Part shown: positions 1-11,203 of the stretch, in pieces
How positions within the stretch are numbered: position 1 is the stretch's first letter
Layout of the letters: every line of letters starts with the position of its first letter
Origin: Xylocopa sonorina
Taxonomy: Eukaryota > Arthropoda > Insecta > Hymenoptera > Apidae
DNA length: 64,000 bases
Reading direction: 5' to 3'
Assembly (NCBI RefSeq): GCF_050948175.1
Contig: NW_027490109.1
Span: 1,922,001-1,986,000 of the forward strand
Notes under the pieces: generated by a model
The model's input: only the letters and a program-made list of their open reading frames with translations
Told to the model about the DNA's origin: nothing
Databases searched by the model: none
Position numbers and translations under genes: made by a program

Positions 1-780
1 CATAAGAACTCTATTGCTACGATACGCAGACATCTGCAAACGCCATTTCCTTGCAAGGAAGTGTCGCATTTACATTCATTTGAAGTGTAGACGAGGAATA
101 CATGACACTTCGCAAATCATATTTTATCTTACCATGAAACATAGAAACGAGATGCGATATCGCGTTTTAAGAATCATAAGAACTCTATTGCTACGATACG
201 TAGACATCTGCAATCGCTATTTCCTTGCAAGGAAGTGTCGCATTTACATTCATTTGAAATTTAGGCGAGGAATACATAACACTTCGCAAATCATATTATA
301 TCTTACCATGAATCATAGAAATGAGATGCGATATCGCGTTTTAAGATGCATTAGAACTCTATTGCTACGATACGTAGACATCTGCAAACGCTATTTCCTT
401 GCAAGGGAGTGTCGCATTTACATTCATTTGAATCGTAGACGAGGAATGCATAACACTTCGCAATGAATATTATATCTTACCATGAAACATAGAAATGAGA
501 TGCGATATCGCGTTTTAAGATGCATTAGAACCCTATTGCTACCATACGTAGACATCTGCAGACGCTATTTCCTAGCAAGGAAGTGTCGCATTTACATTCA
601 TTTGAAGTGTAGACGAGGAATGCATAACACTTCGCAAATCATATTATATCTTACCATGAAACGTAGAAATGAGATGCGATATCGCGTTTTAGGAATCATA
701 AGAACTCTATTGCTACGATACGTAGACATCTGCAAACGCTATTTCCTTACAAGGAGGTGTCGCATTTACATTCATTTGAA

Positions 781-790
781 TCGTCGACGA
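781..790. repeat. Variant 10-bp palindrome TCGTCGACGA
   Basis: The usual TCGTAGACGA (offsets 127-136 in the aat-cgt class, itself a 4-bp stem inverted repeat) is here a perfect palindrome containing a SalI site. I see it also at 2173-2182, 4261-4270 and 6871-6880, all in the left 8.6 kb and at multiples of 174 from each other. At the last three it lies one monomer after a shared stop variant 'catttgaac' (near 2091, 4179, 6789), so those three are copies of one ancestral block. Confidence 0.8.
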
Positions 791-3091
791 GGAATGCATA
801 ACACTTCGCAAATCATATTATATCTTATCATGAAACAAAGAAATGAGATGCGATATCGCGATTTAAGAAGCATTAGAAATCTATTGCTACGATACGTAGA
901 CATCTGCAGACGCTATTTCGTAGCAAGGAAGTGTCGCATTTACATTCATTTGAAGTGTAGACGAGGAATGCATAACACATCGCAAATCATATTATATCTT
1001 ACCATGAAACATAGAAATGAGATGCGATATCGCGTTTTAAGAATCATAAGAACTCTATTGCTACGATACGTAGACATCTGCAAACGCTATTTCCTTACAA
1101 GGAGGTGTCGCATTTACATTCATTTGAATCGTAGACGAGGAATGCATAACACTTCGCAAATCATATTATATCTTATCATGAAACAAAGAAATGAGATGCG
1201 ATATCGCGTTTTAAGAAGCATTAGAACTCTATTGCTACGATACGCAGACATCTGCAAACGCCATTTCCTTGCAAGGAAGTGTCGCATTTACATTCATTTG
1301 AAGTGTAGACGAGGAATACATGACACTTCGCAAATCATATTTTATCTTACCATGAAACATAGAAATGAGATGCGATATCGCGTTTTAAAAAGCATTAGAA
1401 CTCTATTGCTACGATACGTAGACATCTGCAGACGCTATTTCCTAGCAAGGAAGTGTCGCATTTACATTCATTTGAAGTGTAGACGAGGAATACATGACAC
1501 TTCGCAAATCATATTTTATCTCACCATGAAACATAGAAATGAGATGCGATATCGCGTTTTAAGAATCATAAGAATTCTATTGCTACGATACGTAGACATC
1601 TGCAAACGCTATTTCCTTGCAAGGAAGTGTCGCATTTACGTTCATTTGAATCGTAGACGAGGAATGCATAACACTTCGCAAATCATATTATATCTTACCA
1701 TGAAACATGGAAATGAGATGCGATATCGCGTTTTAAGAATCATAAGAACTCCATTGCTAAGATACGTAGACATCTGCAAACGCTATTTCCTTACAAGGAG
1801 GTGTCGCATTTACATTCATTTGAATCGTAGACGAGGAATGCATAACACTTCGCAAATCATATTATATCTTATCATGAAACAAAGAAATGAGATGCGATAT
1901 CGCGTTTTAAGAAGCATTAGAACTCTATTGCTACGATGCCTAGACATCTGCAGACGCTATATCCTTGCAAGGAAGTGTCGCATTTACATTCATTTGAATC
2001 GTAGACGAGGAATACATGATACTTCGCAAATCATATTATATCATATCATGAAACATAGATATGAGATGCTATATCTCGTTTTAAGAAGCATTTGAACTCT
2101 ATTGCTACGATACGTAGACATCTGCAAACGCTATTTCCTTGCAAGGGAGTGTCGCATTTACATTCATTTGAATCGTCGACGAGGAATGCATAACACTTCG
2201 CAATGAATATTATATCTTACCATGAATCATAGAAATGAGATGCGATATCGCGTTTTAAGATGCATTAGAACTCTATTGCTACGATACGTAGACATCTGCA
2301 AACGCTATTTCCTTGCATGGGAGTGTCGCATTTACATTCATTTGAATCGTAGACGAGGAATGCATAACACTTCGCAATGAATATTATATCTTACCATGAA
2401 ACATAGAAATGAGATGCGATATCGCGTTTTAAGATGCATTAGAAATCTATTGCTACGATACGTAGACATCTGCAAACGTTATTTCCTAGCGGGGAAGTGT
2501 CGCATTCACATTCATTTGAAATTTAGGCGAGGAATACATAACACTTCGCAAATCATATTATATCATACCATGAAACATAGAAATGAGATGCAATATCGCG
2601 ATTTAAGAATCATAAGAACTCTAATGCTACGATACGCAGACATCTGCAAACGCCATTTCCTTGCAAGGAAGTGTCGCATTTACATTCATTTGAAGTGTAG
2701 ACGAGGAATACATGACACTTCGCAAATCATATTTTATCTTACCATGAAACATAGAAATGAGATGCGATATCGCGTTTTAAGAATCATAAGAACTCTATAG
2801 CTACGATACGTAGACATCTGCAAACGCTATTTCCTTGCAAGGAAGTGTCGCATTTACATTCACTTGAAGTGTAGACGAGGAATACATAACACTTCGCAAA
2901 TCATATTATATCTTACCATGAAAAATAGAAATGAGATGCGATATCGCGTTTTAAGAAGCATTAGAACTCTATTGCTACGATACGTAGACATCTGCAGACG
3001 CTATTTCCTAGCAAGGAAGTGTCGCATTTACATTCATTTGAAGTGTAGACGAGGAATGTATCACACTTCGCAAATCATATTATATCTTACC

Positions 3092-3439
3092 ATGAAACAT
3101 AGAAATGAGATGCGATATCGCGTTTTAAGAATCATAAGAACTCTATTGCTACGATACGTAGACATCTGCAAACGCTATTTCCTTACAAGGAGGTGTCGCA
3201 TTTACATTCATTTGAATCGTAGACGTGGAATGCATAACACTTCGCAAATCATATTATATCTTATCATGAAACATAGAATTGAGATGCAATATCGCGATTT
3301 AAGAATCATAAGAACTCTATTGCTACGATACGCAGACATCTGCAAACGCCATTTCCTTGCAAGGAAGAGTCGCATTTACATTCATTTGAAGTGTAGACGA
3401 GGAATACATGACACTTCGCAAATCATATTTTATCTTACC
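3092..3439 (+). repeat. Dimer duplication, copy 1 (348 bp)
   Basis: Two monomers: one with the 'ttacaaggaggtgtcgc' variant and 'acgtggaatg', the next with 'catagaattgagatgcaat'. The pair is repeated directly at 3440-3787. Copy 1 carries a private 'aagagtcgc' near 3366. Confidence 0.85.
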
Positions 3440-3787
3440 ATGAAACATAGAAATGAGATGCGATATCGCGTTTTAAGAATCATAAGAACTCTATTGCTAC
3501 GATACGTAGACATCTGCAAACGCTATTTCCTTACAAGGAGGTGTCGCATTTACATTCATTTGAATCGTAGACGTGGAATGCATAACACTTCGCAAATCAT
3601 ATTATATCTTATCATGAAACATAGAATTGAGATGCAATATCGCGATTTAAGAATCATAAGAACTCTATTGCTACGATACGCAGACATCTGCAAACGCCAT
3701 TTCCTTGCAAGGAAGTGTCGCATTTACATTCATTTGAAGTGTAGACGAGGAATACATGACACTTCGCAAATCATATTTTATCTTACC
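3440..3787 (+). repeat. Dimer duplication, copy 2 (348 bp)
   Basis: Direct repeat of 3092-3439 with the same rare variants ('acgtggaatg', 'gaattgagatgcaat'), differing at the 'aagagtcgc' site. It shows that local two-monomer duplication also occurs in the otherwise heterogeneous left section. Confidence 0.85.
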
Positions 3788-6700
3788 ATGAAACATAGAA
3801 ATGAGATGCGATATCGCGTTTTAAGAATCATAAGAACTCTATTGCTACGATACGTAGACATCTGCAAACGCTATTTCCTTGCAAGGAAATGTCGCATTTA
3901 CATTCATTTGAAGTGTAGACGAGGAATACATAACACTTCGCAAATCATATTATATCTTACCATGAAAAATAGAAATGAGATGCGATATCGCGTTTTAAGA
4001 AGCATTAGAACTCTATTGCTACGATACGTAGACATCTGCAGACGCTATTTCCTAGCAAGGAAGTGTCGCATTTACATTCATTTGAAGTGTAGACGAGGAA
4101 TGCATAACACTTCGCAAATCATATTATATCTTACCATGAAACATAGAAATGAGATGCGATATCTCGTTTTAAGAAGCATTTGAACTCTATTGCTACGATA
4201 CGTAGACATCTGCAAACGCTATTTCCTTGCAAGGGAGTGTCGCATTTACATTCATTTGAATCGTCGACGAGGAATGCATAACACTTCGCAATGAATATTA
4301 TATCTTACCATGAATCATAGAAATGAGATGCGATATCGCGTTTTAAGATGCATTAGAACTCTATTGCTACGATACGTAGACATCTGCAAACGCTATTTCC
4401 TTGCAAGGGAGTGTCGCATTTACATTCATTTGAATCGTAGACGAGGAATGCACAACACTTCGCAATGAATATTATATCTTACCATGAAACATAGAAATGA
4501 GATGCGATATCGCGTTTTAAGATGCATTAGAAATCTATTGCTACGATACGTAGACATCTGCAAACGCTATTTCCTAGCGGGGAAGTGTCGCATTCACATT
4601 CATTTGAAATTTAGGCGAGGAATACATAACACTTCGCAAATCATATTATATCTTACCATGAAAAATAGAAATGAGATGCGATATCGCGTTTTAAGAAGCA
4701 TTAGAACTCTATTGCTACGATACGTAGACATCTGCAAACGTTATTTCCATGCAAGGAAGTGTCGCATTTACATTCATTTGAATCGTAGACGAGGAATGCA
4801 TAACACTTCGCAAATCATATTATATCTTACCATGAAACATAGAAATGAGATGCGATATCGCGTTTTAAAAAGCATTAGAACTCTATTGCTACGATACGAA
4901 GACATCTGCAGACGCTATTTCCTAGCAAGGAAGTGTCGCATTTACATTCATTTGAAGTGTAGACGAGGAGTACATGACACTTCGCAAATCATATTTTATC
5001 TTACCATGAAACATAGAAATGAGATGCGATATCGCGTTTTAAGAATCATAAGAACTCTATTGCTACGATACGTAGACATCTGCAAACGCTATTTCCTTGC
5101 AAGGAAGTGTCGCATTTACATTCATTTGAATCGTAGACGAGGAATGCATAACACTTCGCAAATCATATTATATCTTACCATGAAACATAGAAATGAGATG
5201 CGATATCGCGTTTTAAAAAGCATTAGAACTCTATTGCTACGATACGTAGACATCTGCAGACGCTATTTCCTAGCAAGGAAGTGTCGCATTTACATTAATT
5301 TGAAGTGTAAACGAGGAATACATGACACTTCGCAAATCATATTTTATCTTACCATGAAACATAGAAATGAGATGCGATATCGCGTTTTAAGATGCATTAG
5401 AACTCTATTGCTACGATACGTAGACATCTGCAAACGCTATTTCCTTGCAAGGAAGTGTCGCATTTACATTCATTTGAATCGTAGACGAGGAATGCATAAC
5501 ACTTCGCAAATCATATTATATCTTACCATGAAACATAGAAATGAGATGCGATATCGCGTTTTAAGATGCATTAGAACTCTATTGCTACGATACGTAGACA
5601 TCTGCAAACGCTATTTCCTTGCAAGGGAGTGTCGCATTTACATTAATTTGAATCGTAGACGAGGAATGCATAACACTTCGCAATGAATATTATATCTTAC
5701 CATGAAACATAGAAATGAGATGCGATATCGCGTTTTAAGAAGCATTAGAAATCTATTGCTACGATACGTAGACATCTGCAAACGCTATTTCCATGCAAGG
5801 GAGTGTCGCATTTACATTCATTTGAATCGTAGACGAGGAATGCATAACACTTCGCAATCAATATTATATCTTACCATGAAACATAGAAATGAGATGCGAT
5901 ATCGCGTTTTAAAAAGCATTAGAACTCTATTGCTACGATACGTAGACATCTGCAGATGCTATTTCCTAGCAAGGAAGTGTCGCATTTACATTCATTTGAA
6001 GTGTAGACGAGGAATACATAACACTTCGCAAATCATATTATATCTTACCATGAAACATAGAAATGAGATGCGATATCGCGTTTAAAGAAGCATCAGAAAT
6101 CCATTGCTACGATACGTAGACATCTGCAAACGCTATTTCCTTGCAAGGAAGTGTCGCATTTACATTCATTTGAAGTGTGAACGAGGAATACATAACACTT
6201 CGCAAATCATATTATATCTTACCATGAAACATAGAAATGAGATGCGATATCGCGTTTCAAGAAGCATTAGAACTCTATTGCTACGATACGTAGACATCTG
6301 CAGACGCTATTTCCTAGCAAGGAAGTGTCGCATTTACATTCATTTGAAGTGTAGACGAGGAATGCATAACACTTCGCAAATCATATTATATCTTTCCATG
6401 AAACATAGAAATGAGATGCGATATCGCGTTTTAAGAATCATAAGAACTCTATTGCTACGATACGTAGACATCTGCAAACTCTATTTCCTTACAAGGAGGT
6501 GTCGCATTTACATTCATTTGAATCGTAGACGAGGAATGCATAACACTTCGCAAATCATATTATATCTTATCATGAAACAAAGAAATGAGATGCGATATCG
6601 CGTTTTAAGAAGCATTAGAACTCTATTGCTACGATACCTAGACATCTGCAGACGCTATTTCCTTGCAAGGAAGTGTCGCATTTACATTCATTTGAATCGT

Positions 6701-7635
6701 AGACGAGTAATACATGATACTTCGCAAATCATATTATATCTTATCATGAAACATAGATATGAGATGCTATATCTCGTTTTAAGAAGCATTTGAACTCTAT
6801 TGCTACGATACGTAGACATCTGCAAACGCTATTTCCTTGCAAGGGAGTGTCGCATTTACATTCATTTGAATCGTCGACGAGGAATGCATAACACTTCGCA
6901 ATGAATATTATATCTTACCATGAATCATAGAAATGAGATGCGATATCGCGTTTTAAGATGCATTAGAACTCTATTGCTACGATACGTAGACATCTGCAAA
7001 CGTTATTTCCTTGCAAGGAAGTGTCGCATTTACATTCATTTGAATCGTAGACGAGGAATGCATAACACTTCGCAAATCATATTATATCTTACCATGAAAC
7101 ATAGAAATGAGATGTGATATCGCGTTTTAAAAAGCATTAGAACTCTATTGCTACGATACGTAGACATCTGCAGACGCTATTTCCTAGCAAGGAAGTGTCG
7201 CATTTACATTCATTTGAAGTGTAGACGAGGAGTACATGACACTTCGCAAATCATATTTTATCTTACCATGAAACATAGAAATGAGATGCGATATCGCCTT
7301 TTAAGAATCATAAGAACTCTATTGCTACGATACGCAGACATCTGCAAACGCTATTTCCTTGCAAGGAAGTGTCGCATTTACATTCGTTTGAATCGTAGAC
7401 GAGGAATGCATAACACTTCGCAAATCATATTATATCTTACCATGAAACATAGAAATGAGATGCGATATCGCGTTTTAAAAAGCATTAGAACTCTATTGCT
7501 ACGATACGTAGACATCTGCAGACGCTATTTCCTAGCAAGGAAGTGTCGCAGTTACATTCATTTGAAGTGTAGACGAGGAATACATGACACTTCGCAAATC
7601 ATATTTTATCTTACCATGAAACATAGAAATGAGAT

Positions 7636-7645
7636 GCGATATCGC
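7636..7645. repeat. 10-bp palindrome GCGATATCGC, present in most monomers
   Basis: This is a perfect dyad at monomer offsets 21-30, centred on an EcoRV recognition sequence. It recurs in nearly every unit. Variants that break it include CAATATCGC and CTATATCGC forms (for example near 2589, 3287 and 8158) and GATGTCGC (for example near 19125). Digestion at this site would be expected to give a 174-bp ladder. Confidence 0.9.
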
Positions 7646-7672
7646 GTTTTAAGAATCATAAGAACTCTATTG

Positions 7673-7685
7673 CTACGATACGTAG
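7673..7685. repeat. Inverted repeat CTACG-ATA-CGTAG in each monomer
   Basis: A 5-bp stem with a 3-base spacer lies at monomer offsets 58-70 and contains TACGTA on its right side. The right arm is polymorphic: CGTAG is the majority form, with CATAG, CCTAG, CTTAG and CGCAG in defined monomer types, so the dyad is complete only in part of the array. Confidence 0.85.
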
Positions 7686-7702
7686 ACATCTGCAAACGCT
7701 AT

Positions 7703-7716
7703 TTCCTTGCAAGGAA
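7703..7716. repeat. 14-bp perfect palindrome TTCCTTGCAAGGAA
   Basis: This is the longest dyad in the monomer (offsets 88-101). It is intact in the CTT class of monomers and broken in the CTA class, which reads TTCCTAGCAAGGAA. Further variants are TAGCGGGGAA, TAGCGAGGAA and TTGCAAGGGA. It could extrude a small cruciform or bind a dimeric protein; both are inference. Confidence 0.9.
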
Positions 7717-8593
7717 GTGTCGCATTTACATTCATTTGAAGTGTAGACGAGGAATACATAACACTTCGCAAATCATATTATACCTTACCATGAAACATAG
7801 AAATGAGATGCTATATCGCGTTTTAAAAAGCATTAGAACTCTACTGCTACGATACGTAGACATCTGCAAACGCTATTTCCTTGCAAGGGAGTGTCGCATT
7901 TACATTCATTTGAATCGTAGACGAGGAATGCATAACACTTCGCAAATCATATTTTATCTTGCCATGAAACATAGCAATGAGATGCGATATCGCGTTTTAA
8001 GAATCATAAGAACTCTATTGCTACGATACGTAGACATCTGCAAACGCTATTTCCTTGCAAGGAACTGTCGCATTTACATTCATTTGAATCGTAGACGAGG
8101 AATGCATAACACTTCGCAAATCATATTTTATCTTACCATGAAACATAGAAATGGGATGCTATATCGCGTTTTAAGAGTCATAAGAACTTTATTGCTACGA
8201 TACGTAGACATCTGCAAACGCTATTTCCTTGCAAGGAAGTGTCGTATTTACATTCATTTGACTCGTAGACGAGGAATGTATAACACTTCGCAAATCATAT
8301 TATATTTTACCATGAAACATAGAAATGAGATGCGATATCGCGTTTTAAGAAGCATTAGAAATCTATTGCTATGATACGTAGACATCTGCAAACGCTATTT
8401 CCTAGCGAGGAAGTGTCGCATTCACATTCATTTGAAGTGTAGACGAGGATTACATGACACTTCGCAAATCATATTTTATCTTACCATGAAACATAGAAAT
8501 GAGATGCGATATCGCGTTTTAAAAAGCATCAGAACTCTATTGCTACGATACGTAGACATCTGCAGACGCTATTTCCTTGCAAGGAAGTGTCGC

Positions 8594-11203
8594 ATTTACA
8601 TTCATTTGAATCGTAGACGAGGAATGCATAACACTTCGCAAATCATATTATATCTTACCATGAAACATAGAAATGAGATGCGATATCGCGTTTTAAGATG
8701 CATTAGAACTCTATTGCTACGATACGTAGACATCTGCAAACGCTATTTTCTTGCAAGGGAGTGTCGCATTTACACTCATTTGAATCGTAGACGAGGAATG
8801 CATAACACTTCGCAATGAATATTATATCTTACCATGAAACATAGAAATGAGATGCGATATCGCGTTTTAAGAAGCATTAGAAATCTATTGCTACGATACG
8901 TAGACATCTGCAAACGCTATTTCCTAGCGGGGAAGTGTCGCATTCACATTCATTTGAAATTTAGGCGAGGAATACATAACACTTCGCAAATCATATTATA
9001 TCTTACCATGAAACATAGAAATGGGATGCAATATCGCGATTTAAGAATCATAAGAACTCTATTGCTACGATACGCAGACATCTGCAAACGCCATTTCCTT
9101 GCAAGGAAGTGTCGCATTTACATTCATTTGAAGTGTAGACGAGGAATACATGACACTTCGCAAATCATATCTTATCTTACCATGAAACATAGAAATGAGA
9201 TGCGATATCGCGTTTTAAGAATCATAAGAACTCTATTGCTACGATACGTAGACATCTGCAAACGCTATTTCCTTGCAAGGAAGTGTCGCATTTACATTCA
9301 TTTGAATCGTAGACGAGGAATGCATAACACATCGCAAATCATATTATATCTTACCATGAAACATAGAAATAAGATGCGATATCGCGTTTTAAAAAGCATT
9401 AGAACTCTATTGCTACGATACGTAGACATCTGCAGTTGCTATTTCCTAGCAAGTAAGTGTCGCATTTACATTCATTTGAAGTGCAGAAGAGGAATACATG
9501 GCACTTCGCATATCAAATTATATCTTACCATGAAACATAGAAATGAGATGCGATATCGCGTTTTAAGAAGCATCAGAAATCCATTCCTACGATACGTAGA
9601 CATCTGCAAACGCTATTTCCTTGCAAGGAAGTGTCGCATTTACATTCATTTGAAGCGTAGACGAGGAATACATAACACTTCGCAAATCATATTATACCTT
9701 ACCATGAAACATAGAAATGAGATGCGATATCGCGTTTTAAGAAGCATTAGAAATCTATTGCTACGATACATAGACATCTGCAAACGCTATTTCCTTGCAA
9801 GGAAGTGTCGCATTTACATTCATTTGAAGTGTAGACGAGGAATACATAACACTTCGCAAATCATATTATATCTTACCATGAAAAATAGAAATGAGATGCG
9901 ATATCGCGTTCTAAGAAGCATTAGAACTCTATTGCTACGATACGTAGACATCTGCAAACGCTATTTCCTTGCAAGGAAGTGTCGCATTTACATTCATTTG
10001 AATCGTAGACGAGGAATGCATAACACTTCGCAAATCATATTATATCTTACCATGAAACATAGAAATGAGATGCGATATCGCGTTTTAAAAAGCATTAGAA
10101 CTCTATTGCTACGATACGTAGACATCTGCAGACGCTATTTCCTAGCAAGGAAGTGTCGCATTTACATCCATTTGAATCGTAGACGAGGAATACATGACAT
10201 CTCGCAAATCATATTTTATCTTACCATGAAACATAGAAATGAGATGCGATATCGCGTTTTAAGAAGCATCAGAAATCCATTGCTACGATACGTAGACATC
10301 TGCAAACGCTATTTCCTTGCAAGGAAGTGTCGCATTTACATTCATTTGAAGTGTAAACGAGGAATACATAACACTTCGCAAATCATATTATACCTTACCA
10401 TGAAACACAGAAATGAGATGCGATATCGCGTTTTAAGAAGCATTAGAAATCTATTGCTACGATACATAGACATCTGCAAACGCTATTTCCTTGCAAGGAA
10501 GTGTCGCATTTACATTCATTTGAAGTGTAGACGAGGAATACATAACACTTTGCAAATCATATTATATCTTACCATGAAAAATAGAAATGAGATGCGATAT
10601 CGCGTTTTAAGAAGCATTAGAACTCTATTGCTACGATACGTAGACATCTGCAAACGTTATTTCCTTGCAAGGAAGTGTCGCATTTACATTCATTTGAATC
10701 GTAGACGAGGAATGCATAACACTTCGCAAATCATATTATATCTTACCATGAATCATAGAAATGAGATGCGATATCGCGTTTTAAAAAGCATTAGAACTCT
10801 ATTGCTACGATACGTAGACATCTGCAGACGCCATTTCCTAGCAAGGAAGTGTTGCATTTACATTCATTTGAAGTGTAGACGAGGAGTACATGACACTTCG
10901 CAAATCATATTTTATCTTACCATGAAACATAGCAATGAGATGCGATATCGCGTTTTAAGAATCATAAGAACTCTATTGCTACGATACGTAGACATCTGCA
11001 AACGCTATTTCCTTGCAAGGAAGTGTCGCATTTACATTCATTTGAATCGTTGACGAGGAATGCATAACACTTCGCAAATCATATTTTATCTTACCATGAA
11101 ACATAGAAATGAGATGCGATATCGCGTTTTAAAAAGCATTAGAACTCTATTGCTACGATACGTAGACATCTGCAGACGCTATTTCCTAGCAAGGAAGTGT
11201 CGT
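8594..11203 (+). repeat. 15-monomer HOR (2610 bp), copy 1
   Basis: First of three tandem copies. Homology to copy 2 begins right after a C/T difference at 8593 versus 11203. Rare variants carried by all three copies include 'tgcagttgctatttcctagcaag' followed by a T (near 9432), 'agaagaggaatacatg' with 'catatcaaatt' (near 9487 and 9510), 'ccattcctacg' (near 9582) and 'gaagcgtag' (near 9652). Translating the open frame shows only two residue differences from copy 2 and none from copy 3 over 739 codons. Confidence 0.93.
8834..9007 (+). repeat. Marker monomer with 'tagcggggaag' and 'cattcacatt'
   Basis: This distinctive monomer carries GCGGGGAAG in place of the palindrome's right arm, a C at 'cattcac', and 'gaaattta' instead of the usual gaagtgta or gaatcgta. 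The same monomer starts at 2396, 4484, 8834, 11444, 14054, 24842, 27626, 29192, 52682 and 54770. In all ten cases the preceding monomer carries the three-base 'atc' to 'tga' variant. The pair behaves as a bookmark for HOR phase. Confidence 0.9.

Larger units (their letters stand above)
7616..7789 (+). repeat. Representative satellite monomer (offset 1 to 174)
   Basis: This unit is close to the majority sequence and serves as a reference for offsets. It contains the ATG at offset 1, the GATATC-centred palindrome at 21-30, the inverted repeat CTACG/CGTAG at 58-70, a 14-bp palindrome at 88-101, and a variable zone at 124-150. The main variable offsets across the array are 38-45, 50, 53, 67-68, 80, 93, 126-127, 139-141 and 145-150. 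Phase is arbitrary: the start was chosen only because the ATG is an easy landmark. Confidence 0.95.
1..8593 (+). repeat. Heterogeneous left section with weak higher-order structure
   Basis: About 49 monomers with mixed types and more private variants than the rest. There is no clean multi-kilobase tandem HOR, but decayed blocks recur: a block containing 'catttgaac', then TCGTCGACGA, then the 'cgcaatgaat' variant appears near 2091, 4179 and 6789 (spacings of 12 and 15 monomers). Marker monomers with 'tagcggggaag' start at 2396 and 4484. Single-base stops in the otherwise open frame occur here that I do not see copied elsewhere (near 2798, 6083, 7115 and 8372). This fits an older or less recently homogenised part of the array. 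Confidence 0.75.

Noticed and set aside
7764..7780. CENP-B-box-like sequence around 'cttcgcaaatcatatt'
   Set aside because: It has TTCG, but the required A and the CGGG core are absent, and the complementary pattern is not found either.
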